Below, in pieces: positions 1 through 5,481 of a stretch of DNA of 14,006 nt (position 1 is the first letter of the stretch; each line of letters opens with the position of its first letter). A program made the position numbers and the translations under genes. Under the pieces are notes generated by a model. It was not told the DNA's origin and did not search any database. It saw only the letters and a list, made by a program, of their open reading frames with translations. This DNA is from CAYXDR01 sp046498185 (GTDB lineage Bacteria > Desulfobacterota > DSM-4660 > Desulfatiglandales > Desulfatiglandaceae), in contig JAWOBE010000195.1 in assembly GCA_046498185.1 (NCBI GenBank), positions 1 through 14,006 on the forward strand, written 5' to 3'.

Positions 1-344
1 TATTGGCGTCGCAATCGGTATTGAAAAAAACCGCAGGTTCAATTTCCTATATCGACCCGGTCCCCTCGCTGTCGTGGCTCCAGGGTCGTTTTTTTGACGT
101 TACGACGCCGTCATCGTTAAGAGAAAAATAAAGACAAGGCCTATTGGTCAAAGAAAAAATGGACAAATACGGTTTTTGCAAAAGCATTAAAGGAATGCAA
201 AAAATGAAATTTCAGGGTCGACATCCGTAAGATGGAATCGCTGCACGGCCCGAAGATACGAATTTATGTGATTGACATTGTTCAGTGTATATTTGAAAAT
301 TACACCTTAAAACAACGGGTAAACACTAGAAAAGGAGGATAGTC
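1..344. other. Intergenic region upstream of the half-ferritin gene
   Basis: I see no convincing gene here. The left edge (8-25) carries three in-phase hexamers of the RTCGNN type found in the other spacers of this window, so the region may begin inside another copy of that repeat family. An 8-bp perfect inverted repeat (TTTTTGCA 173-180 and TGCAAAAA 196-203) could form an A/T-rich hairpin. A 23-codon ORF from the ATG at 159 has no ribosome binding site and is not called. Confidence 0.6.
272..300 (+). promoter_or_regulatory. Putative sigma70-type promoter for the half-ferritin operon
   Basis: A perfect -35 box TTGACA (272-277) is followed after 17 bp by GAAAAT (295-300), which matches the -10 consensus at four of six positions. 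Transcription would start near 307, leaving a leader of about 40 nt that ends in the ribosome binding site AAAGGAGGAT (331-340) before the ATG at 345. The weak -10 is the main doubt. Confidence 0.5.
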
Positions 345-647
345 ATGCCGGAATTTGGTTCACCTTTTTCAGGATTGGCAAAAGATCGCAACCTCACGGA
401 TCAAGAATTAATCCGTGCGATACGTTTCATGATAGCAGCTGAATATGAGGCAGTTCAACTTTATATGCAGCTTGCCGAATCAACGGATAACAAGCTCGCG
501 ATTGAGGTACTTAAGGACATCGCAGACGAAGAGCGCGTGCATGCAGGCGAATTTCTCAGGCTTCTCCGGGAACTTGCCCCGGATGAGGAAAAATTTTATG
601 CCGAAGGGGCCGAGGAGGTCGAGGAAGAAATCAAGAAACTGAAGTAA
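345..647 (+). CDS. Half-ferritin / encapsulated-ferritin-like (Flp/EncFtn) protein
   Basis: This 100-residue protein has two predicted helices carrying a half diiron site: E33 in AAEYEA and the E63-x-x-H66 pair in DEERVH. The 30-residue gap from E33 to E63 equals that between E32 and E62 of Rhodospirillum rubrum EncFtn, with the His three residues later in both. A complete ferritin four-helix bundle would need about 140 residues or more, so activity would require two subunits to share an iron site. It resembles the ferritin-like domain fused to archaeal encapsulins, but no encapsulin gene lies next to it. The C-terminus is a charged Glu/Lys helix without an obvious encapsulin-targeting tail. 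The likely role is iron oxidation/storage or oxidative-stress defence. The ATG is supported by AAAGGAGGAT five bases upstream. First gene of a probable operon; the next gene starts 45 bp downstream. Confidence 0.85.
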   Translation: MPEFGSPFSGLAKDRNLTDQELIRAIRFMIAAEYEAVQLYMQLAESTDNKLAIEVLKDIADEERVHAGEFLRLLRELAPDEEKFYAEGAEEVEEEIKKLK

Positions 648-692
648 ACTGTAATAGGGCCTAGGCCCGGAGCACGGAAGGGTTTTTGTTCC

Positions 693-1217
693 ATGATAAA
701 ATCTTATCGAGGCATCCACCCCAGGATCGGGAAAAATGTGTTCATCGCTCCGAACGCAGTGATAATAGGTGACGTCGTGATCGAGGATCATGCCAGCATC
801 TGGTATGGAACCGTCGTAAGGGGTGATAGGTCCCGCATACGAATAGGGGCTTATTCCAATATCCAGGACAATTCCACGGTCCACACCGTCCCGGAACACC
901 CTGTTACGGTGGGGGCACATGTAACTGTAGGGCACAACGCCGTGATTCACGGCTGCGTCGTCGAGGAGGCATGCCTGATCGGTATTGGAGCTGTCATCCT
1001 GAATGGTGCGGTGATAGGGCAGGGCTCCATCGTGGCCGCTCATTCGCTTGTGAAAGAGGGCCAGGTGGTTGATGCTTATCGGCTCGTGGCGGGCGTCCCG
1101 GCCACGGTTAAACGTGAACTGGACCCGGCAGGGGTGGAGCGTATCAAGGCAACCGCCCGGAGCTATGCAGAGCTTGCTGCTGAACATATATCGATGTTCG
1201 ATGATATACCGCAATAA
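693..1217 (+). CDS. Gamma-class carbonic anhydrase-like hexapeptide-repeat protein
   Basis: This 174-residue left-handed beta-helix protein belongs to the gamma-CA / YrdA / CaiE-PaaY group. Hexapeptide repeats run from about residue 10 to 120, followed by a C-terminal alpha-helix. The three metal-binding histidines are present at H64, H81 and H86 in the usual arrangement. The conserved R43, D45, Q58 and D59 match active-site or trimer-interface residues of Cam-type enzymes. The acidic proton-shuttle loop of archaeal Cam is not apparent, which is typical of the shorter YrdA/CamH-like forms, so carbonic anhydrase activity is plausible but not certain. A trimer with Zn or Fe at subunit interfaces is expected from the family. 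The start has a moderate ribosome binding site (GGAAGG 676-681) at rather long spacing. It lies between the half-ferritin and flavoprotein genes on the same strand. Confidence 0.9.
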   Translation: MIKSYRGIHPRIGKNVFIAPNAVIIGDVVIEDHASIWYGTVVRGDRSRIRIGAYSNIQDNSTVHTVPEHPVTVGAHVTVGHNAVIHGCVVEEACLIGIGAVILNGAVIGQGSIVAAHSLVKEGQVVDAYRLVAGVPATVKRELDPAGVERIKATARSYAELAAEHISMFDDIPQ

Positions 1218-1239
1218 ACGGAAGGAAGAAAAGGATTTG

Positions 1240-1836
1240 ATGAGAAGAAAACACGCGGAAGTGACCGATCGAGTCGAGATCGAACGCATAATGGCCTTAA
1301 CGACGATCGGCAGGCTGGCGACGATCGGCGTTGACGGTTATCCTTATGTGACCCCTGTAAATTTTGTTTTTCATGAAGGCAACATATATTTTCATTGCTC
1401 ACCGAAAGGCGAAAAACTGGACAACCTGCTGCGCGATGCCAGGGTCTGCTTTGAAGTTGATATCCCGCTTGCCTATATCGGCCGTGATTTCGATCCGGAG
1501 GGTGCGACTTGCAGTTTGCACCAATTTTACCACTGTGTAATTATCCGGGGCACGGCATCCGTCGTAACCGATGATGTATTGAAAACTGCGGCCTTGAATG
1601 CGTTGGTGGCAAAACATGAACCGGCCGCGGATGTCCCCCCGGTGACCGCGGAAATGGAAGGATACCGACGGTGCACTGTCGTCGAGATCAAACCTTCGTC
1701 GATAACCGCGAAGAGCGATGTTGGGAAAAACAGGCCGGACGATGAACGAAGGGCGATCGCTCAACGGCTGAAAAAACAAGGTGGATCGGTCGAACGTGAA
1801 GCGGTGCGTGCGATGGGTTTCGCCCCGGGCGTATAG
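1240..1836 (+). CDS. Pyridoxamine 5'-phosphate oxidase family (NimA-like) flavin-binding protein
   Basis: This 198-residue protein belongs to the split-barrel FMN-binding superfamily. The N-terminal half has the NimA / Pyridox_ox_2 signature: GRLATIG (25-31), then DGYPYVTPVNFVF (32-44), then YFHCSPKGEKLDNL (50-63). These form the barrel and flavin-binding surface. The substrate is unknown; relatives include nitroimidazole reductases and haem or F420-linked oxidoreductases. The C-terminal segment after about residue 150 is charged and poorly conserved. The frame stays open upstream to 1069, but that part overlaps the carbonic anhydrase gene. The ATG at 1240 has AAGGA (1230-1234) five bases away and gives an N-terminus typical of the family, so I chose it. 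It starts 22 bp after the previous gene and probably shares its transcript. Confidence 0.85.
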   Translation: MRRKHAEVTDRVEIERIMALTTIGRLATIGVDGYPYVTPVNFVFHEGNIYFHCSPKGEKLDNLLRDARVCFEVDIPLAYIGRDFDPEGATCSLHQFYHCVIIRGTASVVTDDVLKTAALNALVAKHEPAADVPPVTAEMEGYRRCTVVEIKPSSITAKSDVGKNRPDDERRAIAQRLKKQGGSVEREAVRAMGFAPGV

Positions 1837-1849
1837 AGCCTGTAATGAA

Positions 1850-1910
1850 ATCGTAGTCAGTGAAGCGGCAGCGGAACGGTTGTCGTTGTCGTAATCGATA
1901 TTACATCGGC
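1850..1910 (+). repeat. Repeat A, copy 1 (61 bp)
   Basis: This 61-bp stretch recurs at 2190-2250 with one difference (C for T at 2229). Shorter, more diverged copies occur at 7722-7770 and 6987-7020. It contains the in-phase hexamers GTCGTT, GTCGTA and ATCGAT (1882-1899) and then runs into ATCGGC/GTCGGC hexamers. The function is unknown. Confidence 0.85.
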
Positions 1911-1953
1911 GTCGGCGTGGGTATCGGCTGTTTTTCAGGCATTGCGCCCCGGA

Positions 1954-2186
1954 TTCCGGCCGCGCCGGGGATTTCGATGCGGGAGCTTCATATTTCGTAG
2001 CTCTCCACGAGGGAGACTCGCTATTTACTGTGGGAGCGGATTGTATCCGCGATCAAGCATTCAGCACCGAATTGAAATTTGAGCGCAAGCATTGGCTCTT
2101 ACACTGAAGCCTCCCGCATGACACCCCTTCTCCCCGATGAATCTCCCGCATCGAAACCCCCGCCACAGCCTTTATTCTTCTTGATG
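1954..2186. repeat. Imperfect-palindromic intergenic element, copy I
   Basis: This block of about 233 bp is closely matched by 7487-7718. The outer arms pair: 1972-1991 and 2137-2156 are inverted repeats with 19 of 20 matches, and pairing continues outward into GC-rich flanks (CGCCGGGG near 1963-1970, CCCCCGCC near 2157-2164). A second right arm (around 2107-2120) is also complementary to the left arm, allowing alternative folds. A REP-like hairpin sits inside at 2029-2053. There is no coding frame and no transposase, so this fits a non-autonomous palindromic element. Mobility is inferred, not shown. Confidence 0.75.
2029..2053 (+). repeat. REP-like hairpin, copy I
   Basis: The head TGTGGGA is followed by the stem GCGGAT (2036-2041), loop TGT and ATCCGC (2045-2050), ending in GAT. 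Layout and sequence resemble the REP elements described in Pseudomonas (GTGGGAGCGG head, GC-rich hairpin). The partner copy is at 7562-7586. Confidence 0.65.
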
Positions 2187-2189
2187 GAG

Positions 2190-2250
2190 ATCGTAGTCAG
2201 TGAAGCGGCAGCGGAACGGTTGTCGTTGCCGTAATCGATATTACATCGGC
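2190..2250 (+). repeat. Repeat A, copy 2 (61 bp)
   Basis: Near-identical direct repeat of 1850-1910 (60 of 61 positions). Together the two copies flank palindromic element copy I. Confidence 0.85.
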
Positions 2251-2259
2251 ATCGGAGTA

Positions 2260-2309
2260 TTTGGAGTGCCGAAATGAAATTTTGGCCTGGCCCGCACTCC
2301 CGGTTTAGG
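2260..2309 (+). repeat. Repeat C, copy 1 (50 bp)
   Basis: This aligns without gaps to 7025-7074 with 41 of 50 identical bases by eye, including the shared core CCTGGCCCGCAC. In both places it directly follows a repeat A copy, so A and C form a larger unit. Confidence 0.75.
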
Positions 2310-2371
2310 CGTCGGGGTGGGTATCGCTGTCGAAGGTTGATCGGTTGACGACTTGGAGCTGCGTTCAGCCT

Positions 2372-2842
2372 TCATTTTCTGAGCGTTGCCGCAAGGCGAA
2401 GCGGATTTTGCAGGAGCTCGAGCGCCGAGAGTATGTCCGTAAACACGACGTCGGCTGAAACGAGCGTTTCCGTTGCACAACCTTCTGCGAGAATGACCGC
2501 AATTCCCAGCGCGGCTTCTTTTAGCATCGGTCGGTCGTTGCGGCCGTTTCCGATGCAGACCGTATGATCGGTTCCGAGGTTCTGCACATACCGCAGCTTT
2601 CCTGTGTCCTGATCGCCGGGTGGCAGCACCGAAACACTGCATCTGACCCCTTCCATTCGGGAACGAACTTTTCCGAAAGTGTCGGCTGTAAGGATATGGA
2701 CTTCAACATCCTCCGCGAGTTCATTGAGCCTGTCTTTCACCCCCGGTAGCAATTCTCCATCCACAGCGAGGGTGCCGTTATAATCAAGAACAATATATTT
2801 AAATTCGAATTCCCTATATCCGGGTACATTTATTTTAATCAA
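2372..2842 (-). CDS. HAD-superfamily phosphatase resembling a soluble P-type ATPase domain
   Basis: This 156-residue protein shows the HAD motifs in order: D20-Y-N-G-T (motif I, with the usual second Asp replaced by Asn), T52 in LTAD (motif II), K82 (motif III) and GNGRND 98-103 (motif IV). The spacing and the P-type-ATPase-like motif IV fit the group known as soluble P-type ATPase (COG4087). There are no membrane segments. The Asn in motif I may mean it favours phosphorylation/phosphatase chemistry different from typical DxD phosphatases; the substrate is unknown. I chose the TTG at 2842 because GGGAG (2849-2853) lies six bases upstream and the protein then begins MIKINVPG, as relatives do. 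The ATG at 2893 lies inside a hairpin and has no binding site. It stands alone on the minus strand. Confidence 0.8.
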   Translation of the reverse strand: MIKINVPGYREFEFKYIVLDYNGTLAVDGELLPGVKDRLNELAEDVEVHILTADTFGKVRSRMEGVRCSVSVLPPGDQDTGKLRYVQNLGTDHTVCIGNGRNDRPMLKEAALGIAVILAEGCATETLVSADVVFTDILSALELLQNPLRLAATLRK

Positions 2843-2860
2843 AGTTTTCTCCCAAGACTT

Positions 2861-2898
2861 AACTCGTGCCCACCGGCATTTCCGGATGGGCACGAGTT
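2861..2898. other. Strong hairpin upstream of the HAD gene
   Basis: A perfect 12-bp inverted repeat, AACTCGTGCCCA (2861-2872) and TGGGCACGAGTT (2887-2898), extends inward by CCGG/CCGG around the loop CATTT, with a single unpaired A at 2886. It lies 19 bp upstream of the HAD start in what would be its leader. There is no T-run on either side, so a simple terminator is unlikely. A leader structure, an operator or a repeat remnant are all possible. Confidence 0.7.
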
Positions 2899-2925
2899 TA
2901 TTAAAATCGCTCCAGCTTCAAAAGT

Positions 2926-3056
2926 GATGAAATCGTAAAAAGTCAAAACAACCCTGTCCTTCGGGGTCGGGGTCGCTGTCGGGGTCGGTATCGGAAGTTG
3001 ACCGGCGACCTTTTCGACCCCGATAAGGCGGGGATGGTACTTTTTACGGTTTCATC
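2926..3056. mobile_element. MITE-like element, 131 bp, with terminal inverted repeats and 6-bp flanking duplication
   Basis: The ends are inverted repeats of 18 bp, GATGAAATCGTAAAAAGT (2926-2943) and ACTTTTTACGGTTTCATC (3039-3056), with 17 of 18 positions complementary. Immediately outside both ends lies the same hexanucleotide AAAAGT (2920-2925 and 3057-3062), as expected of a target-site duplication. Complementarity continues inward (around 2951-2970 against 3014-3035), so the whole element is nearly palindromic. The centre holds six RTCGNN hexamers (2960-2995). It encodes no protein. AAAAGT also occurs within the arm itself, so the duplication could be partly fortuitous. The rest of the gap up to the next gene (3063-3274) shows no clear feature. 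Confidence 0.7.
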
Positions 3057-3274
3057 AAAAGTTATCTGCCAAGAACATACGCGGCCGATGAAAGGGTGTC
3101 AATTATTCAATTTCATCGCTTGCGGCGAATTGGTGGATTCCTTATGGAGCAAGGTTTATGAGTTGGCAGGAGAGTCTGAAAGAATCCGATTATCCATCTG
3201 AAATGTTGCCCGCATGGCTGGAAGCTGATACAAGAAATAAAGGCGGGTGTAATATTGAGGAGGTATGGATCCAA

Positions 3275-4264
3275 ATGCTTGAAACAGAGGCAACCGGCAG
3301 GGTTGATTATTCCCTGAATGCCGGCTTTGATTTCTCGGTGTGCGAACGGATAATCGAAAATATATCCCGGGTGGTTGTGGGAAAGCGCCCTGTTGTAGAG
3401 CTGTTGCTGGTGGCGCTGCTGGCCGAAGGCCATGTGTTGCTGGACGATGTTCCGGGGCTCGGGAAAACACTCATCGCCAAATCTTTGGCCAGGAGCATAG
3501 AAGGGTCGTTTCGGAGGGTTCAGTTTACGCCGGATTTGCTCCCAGGCGATATTACCGGCTTTACCATCTATGACCAGAAGACGGGACAGTTTACATTCCA
3601 GCCCGGACCGGTGGTAACAAACATCCTGCTTGCCGATGAAATAAACAGAACAATCCCCCGAACCCAGTCGAGTCTGCTCGAAAGCATGGAGGAGAGGCAG
3701 GTTACCGTGGATGGCAAAACATACAGCCTTCCCCGGCCGTTCTTTGTTGTCGCGACGCAGAATCCGATTGAAATGGAGGGGACCTTTCCTCTACCCGAGG
3801 CACAAATGGACAGGTTTCTGCTCAGATTGCGGCTCGGTTACCCCGACAGGGAAGAAGAGATGGCCATCCTGGAACGCTTTCGTGAGGAAGACCCGCTTGA
3901 AAGCCTCGAGGCTGTCACCGACCCCTCCCAGATTGCAGAACTTCAGCGGGCGCGCAGAAAAATATGGATTTCAACTCCGGTGCGGGAATATATCGCCGAT
4001 TTGGTCAGGGCAACCCGTGGCCATGAGTCTCTGCGTTTCGGAGCAAGCCCCCGTGGGTCACTCGGCCTTATGCGGGCAGGCCAGGCTATGGCTGCATTGA
4101 AAGGCAGAGACTATGTACTGCCGGATGACGTGAAGACGTTGGCTGTACCGTTGTTGGCTCATCGTTTGCTGCTCAACGAGGAAGAGCATTTGAGGGGTGG
4201 AACGGCTGAATATTTTCTCCGGCGTATTCTCGATAGTATCCCTGTCCCTGTGTCCGCCGCCTGA
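3275..4264 (+). CDS. MoxR-family AAA+ ATPase
   Basis: This 329-residue MoxR-type ATPase has Walker A DVPGLGKT (58-65), Walker B ILLADEINR (117-125), sensor 1 around N163 in VVATQNP, the MoxR signature PLPEAQMDRF (172-181) and sensor 2 in the GASPRGSLGL region. The C-terminal helical lid is complete. MoxR proteins act as chaperone-like ATPases with a von Willebrand-type or DUF58 partner, here the next gene. The frame is open back to an ATG at 3158, which has a weaker binding site. The ATG at 3275 is preceded by GAGGAGGT (3257-3264) and gives the usual family length, so it is preferred; the 39-residue extension is non-conserved and low in confidence. The next gene starts 9 bp after the stop, indicating an operon. 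Confidence 0.88.
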   Translation: MLETEATGRVDYSLNAGFDFSVCERIIENISRVVVGKRPVVELLLVALLAEGHVLLDDVPGLGKTLIAKSLARSIEGSFRRVQFTPDLLPGDITGFTIYDQKTGQFTFQPGPVVTNILLADEINRTIPRTQSSLLESMEERQVTVDGKTYSLPRPFFVVATQNPIEMEGTFPLPEAQMDRFLLRLRLGYPDREEEMAILERFREEDPLESLEAVTDPSQIAELQRARRKIWISTPVREYIADLVRATRGHESLRFGASPRGSLGLMRAGQAMAALKGRDYVLPDDVKTLAVPLLAHRLLLNEEEHLRGGTAEYFLRRILDSIPVPVSAA

Positions 4265-4273
4265 GATTGTGTC

Positions 4274-5476
4274 ATGGAAAGCAGTGAAAACCGTGTGGCA
4301 AGCCTATTTATTGTCCCTCCGGTTGAATTTCTGGTGGGAATTGTCCTTTTCTCCGCGTTGTTATTTCGCCAGAGGGATCTTGCGATTATAGCTTTCGTGG
4401 TCCTGGGTATAGGGCAGGGGGCGAGGTTGTGGAGCCGGTTCAGCCTCGCCGGAATTAAGTGCGACTGCCGCGTAGATAAAGAAACAGTCTTCCCTGATGA
4501 AACGCTTACGCTTAATGTGTCAGTTCAAAACGCCAAATTCCTGCCGGTCTGGCTCAGGGTGACGGTGCCCTTGGAAGAGGCACTCAGATTTTCTTTTCAG
4601 GAAAAGCCTGTCAATTCTGTCAGCGAGGAAACCGGTTTGCTATGGTATCAGCGGGCCGGTTTCGAACACCGGCTTATTGCACTGCGAAGAGGTGTCCATC
4701 ATATTGGACCGCCTCGAATCGTCGCAGGAGATCTGCTGGGGTTTTTCCCCAGAGAAAAGAAGCAAACCGGAAAACTTGATGTCATTGTGTATCCCAGGCT
4801 GGTTCCCCTGAAGCACATGTCATTTCCGAGAAATGATTTTTTCGGCGTTCCGGGAAAGAAAAGCCCGGTTCAAGACCCGGTCTACATCCTGGGCACCCGG
4901 GACTATCAGCATCGTCAGCCTGCCCGCTTTATACACTGGAAGGCGAGTGCCAGGTACAACCGGCTGCAGGAGAAGGTTTTCGAACCTTCGAAACAGGAAA
5001 AGATTTTGCTTTTGGTGGATGTGGGCCGATTCGAAGAAAATGACGCCCGGGAACTCTTCGAGCAGATGATCGAGGCGGTGGCTTCACTTGCTGTCCGGTT
5101 CCACCAGGCGAAATGCTCGGTGGGATTTATTACAAATGGTTTCGTGCACCAAGGCCCTTCAATTCTTCGCGTAAGAAGAGACAGCACAACCCCGTCCTCG
5201 ATCCTCAACATCCTGGCAAGACTGGAGATACACCAGACTCGAAGTCTCGCCGAAATGCTCGATAACGGCTCGGTGCTTCCCTGGGGAGTGAGCTGCGTCT
5301 ACTTTTCATACCGGCGGTCGGATGCAATATCCGATGTTGAACGGTATTTTCAGAATGGGAAAATACCAGTGACGTATATTTTTTGTGACCCCGGGACCGA
5401 TGTTAATAAAAATCAGAAACATAAAGGGCAAAGAGTATACCGGTTGGATGAAATTCGGGCGTTGGAGGCAGCTTAA
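4274..5476 (+). CDS. DUF58 domain-containing protein (MoxR partner)
   Basis: This 400-residue protein starts with two hydrophobic segments (about 16-32 and 36-50), then a beta-rich region. The DUF58 signature follows: GTRDY (207-211) and RFIHWKASAR (218-227). A von Willebrand A-like fold follows, beginning at ILLLVDVGR (244-252). The usual DxSxS metal site is not intact (D-V-G-R), as in many DUF58 proteins, so metal-dependent adhesion is doubtful. It is predicted to be anchored in the inner membrane with the vWA-like part in the cytoplasm, where it would contact the MoxR ATPase. Such pairs are linked to assembly or maturation of envelope proteins, but the client here is unknown. It lies 9 bp after the MoxR gene and 5 bp before the DUF4129 gene. 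Confidence 0.87.
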   Translation: MESSENRVASLFIVPPVEFLVGIVLFSALLFRQRDLAIIAFVVLGIGQGARLWSRFSLAGIKCDCRVDKETVFPDETLTLNVSVQNAKFLPVWLRVTVPLEEALRFSFQEKPVNSVSEETGLLWYQRAGFEHRLIALRRGVHHIGPPRIVAGDLLGFFPREKKQTGKLDVIVYPRLVPLKHMSFPRNDFFGVPGKKSPVQDPVYILGTRDYQHRQPARFIHWKASARYNRLQEKVFEPSKQEKILLLVDVGRFEENDARELFEQMIEAVASLAVRFHQAKCSVGFITNGFVHQGPSILRVRRDSTTPSSILNILARLEIHQTRSLAEMLDNGSVLPWGVSCVYFSYRRSDAISDVERYFQNGKIPVTYIFCDPGTDVNKNQKHKGQRVYRLDEIRALEAA

Positions 5477-5481
5477 AAACC

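Larger units (their letters stand above)
1837..2371. other. Repeat-rich non-coding spacer between convergent genes
   Basis: This 535-bp spacer lies between the + strand flavoprotein gene and the - strand HAD gene, which converge. It consists almost wholly of repeat modules listed separately: repeat A (1850-1910 and 2190-2250), RTCGNN hexamers (1905-1928 and 2311-2334), a palindromic element (1954-2186) and repeat C (2260-2309). Open frames on the minus strand here are proline/arginine-rich artefacts of the repeats. No canonical terminator (GC stem plus T-run) was found for either gene. Confidence 0.75.

Noticed and set aside
657..668. 12-bp palindrome GGGCCTAGGCCC after the half-ferritin gene, considered as terminator
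   Set aside because: It has no loop and no T-run, and the next gene lies very close in the same direction.
480..1289. Long minus-strand open frame (269 codons) opposite the carbonic anhydrase gene
   Set aside because: It lies antisense to three well-supported genes, has no binding site and resembles no family.
2241..2642. Minus-strand Arg/Pro-rich open frame over the repeats and the HAD gene
   Set aside because: Composition comes from the hexamer repeats, and it overlaps the HAD gene in another frame.
2843..2893. ATG at 2893 as start of the HAD gene
   Set aside because: It lies inside the hairpin with no binding site; the TTG at 2842 has GGGAG at good spacing.
3158..3274. ATG at 3158 as start of the MoxR gene (39 extra residues)
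   Set aside because: Its binding site is weaker than GAGGAGGT before 3275 and the extension is not expected for the family; kept as an alternative.
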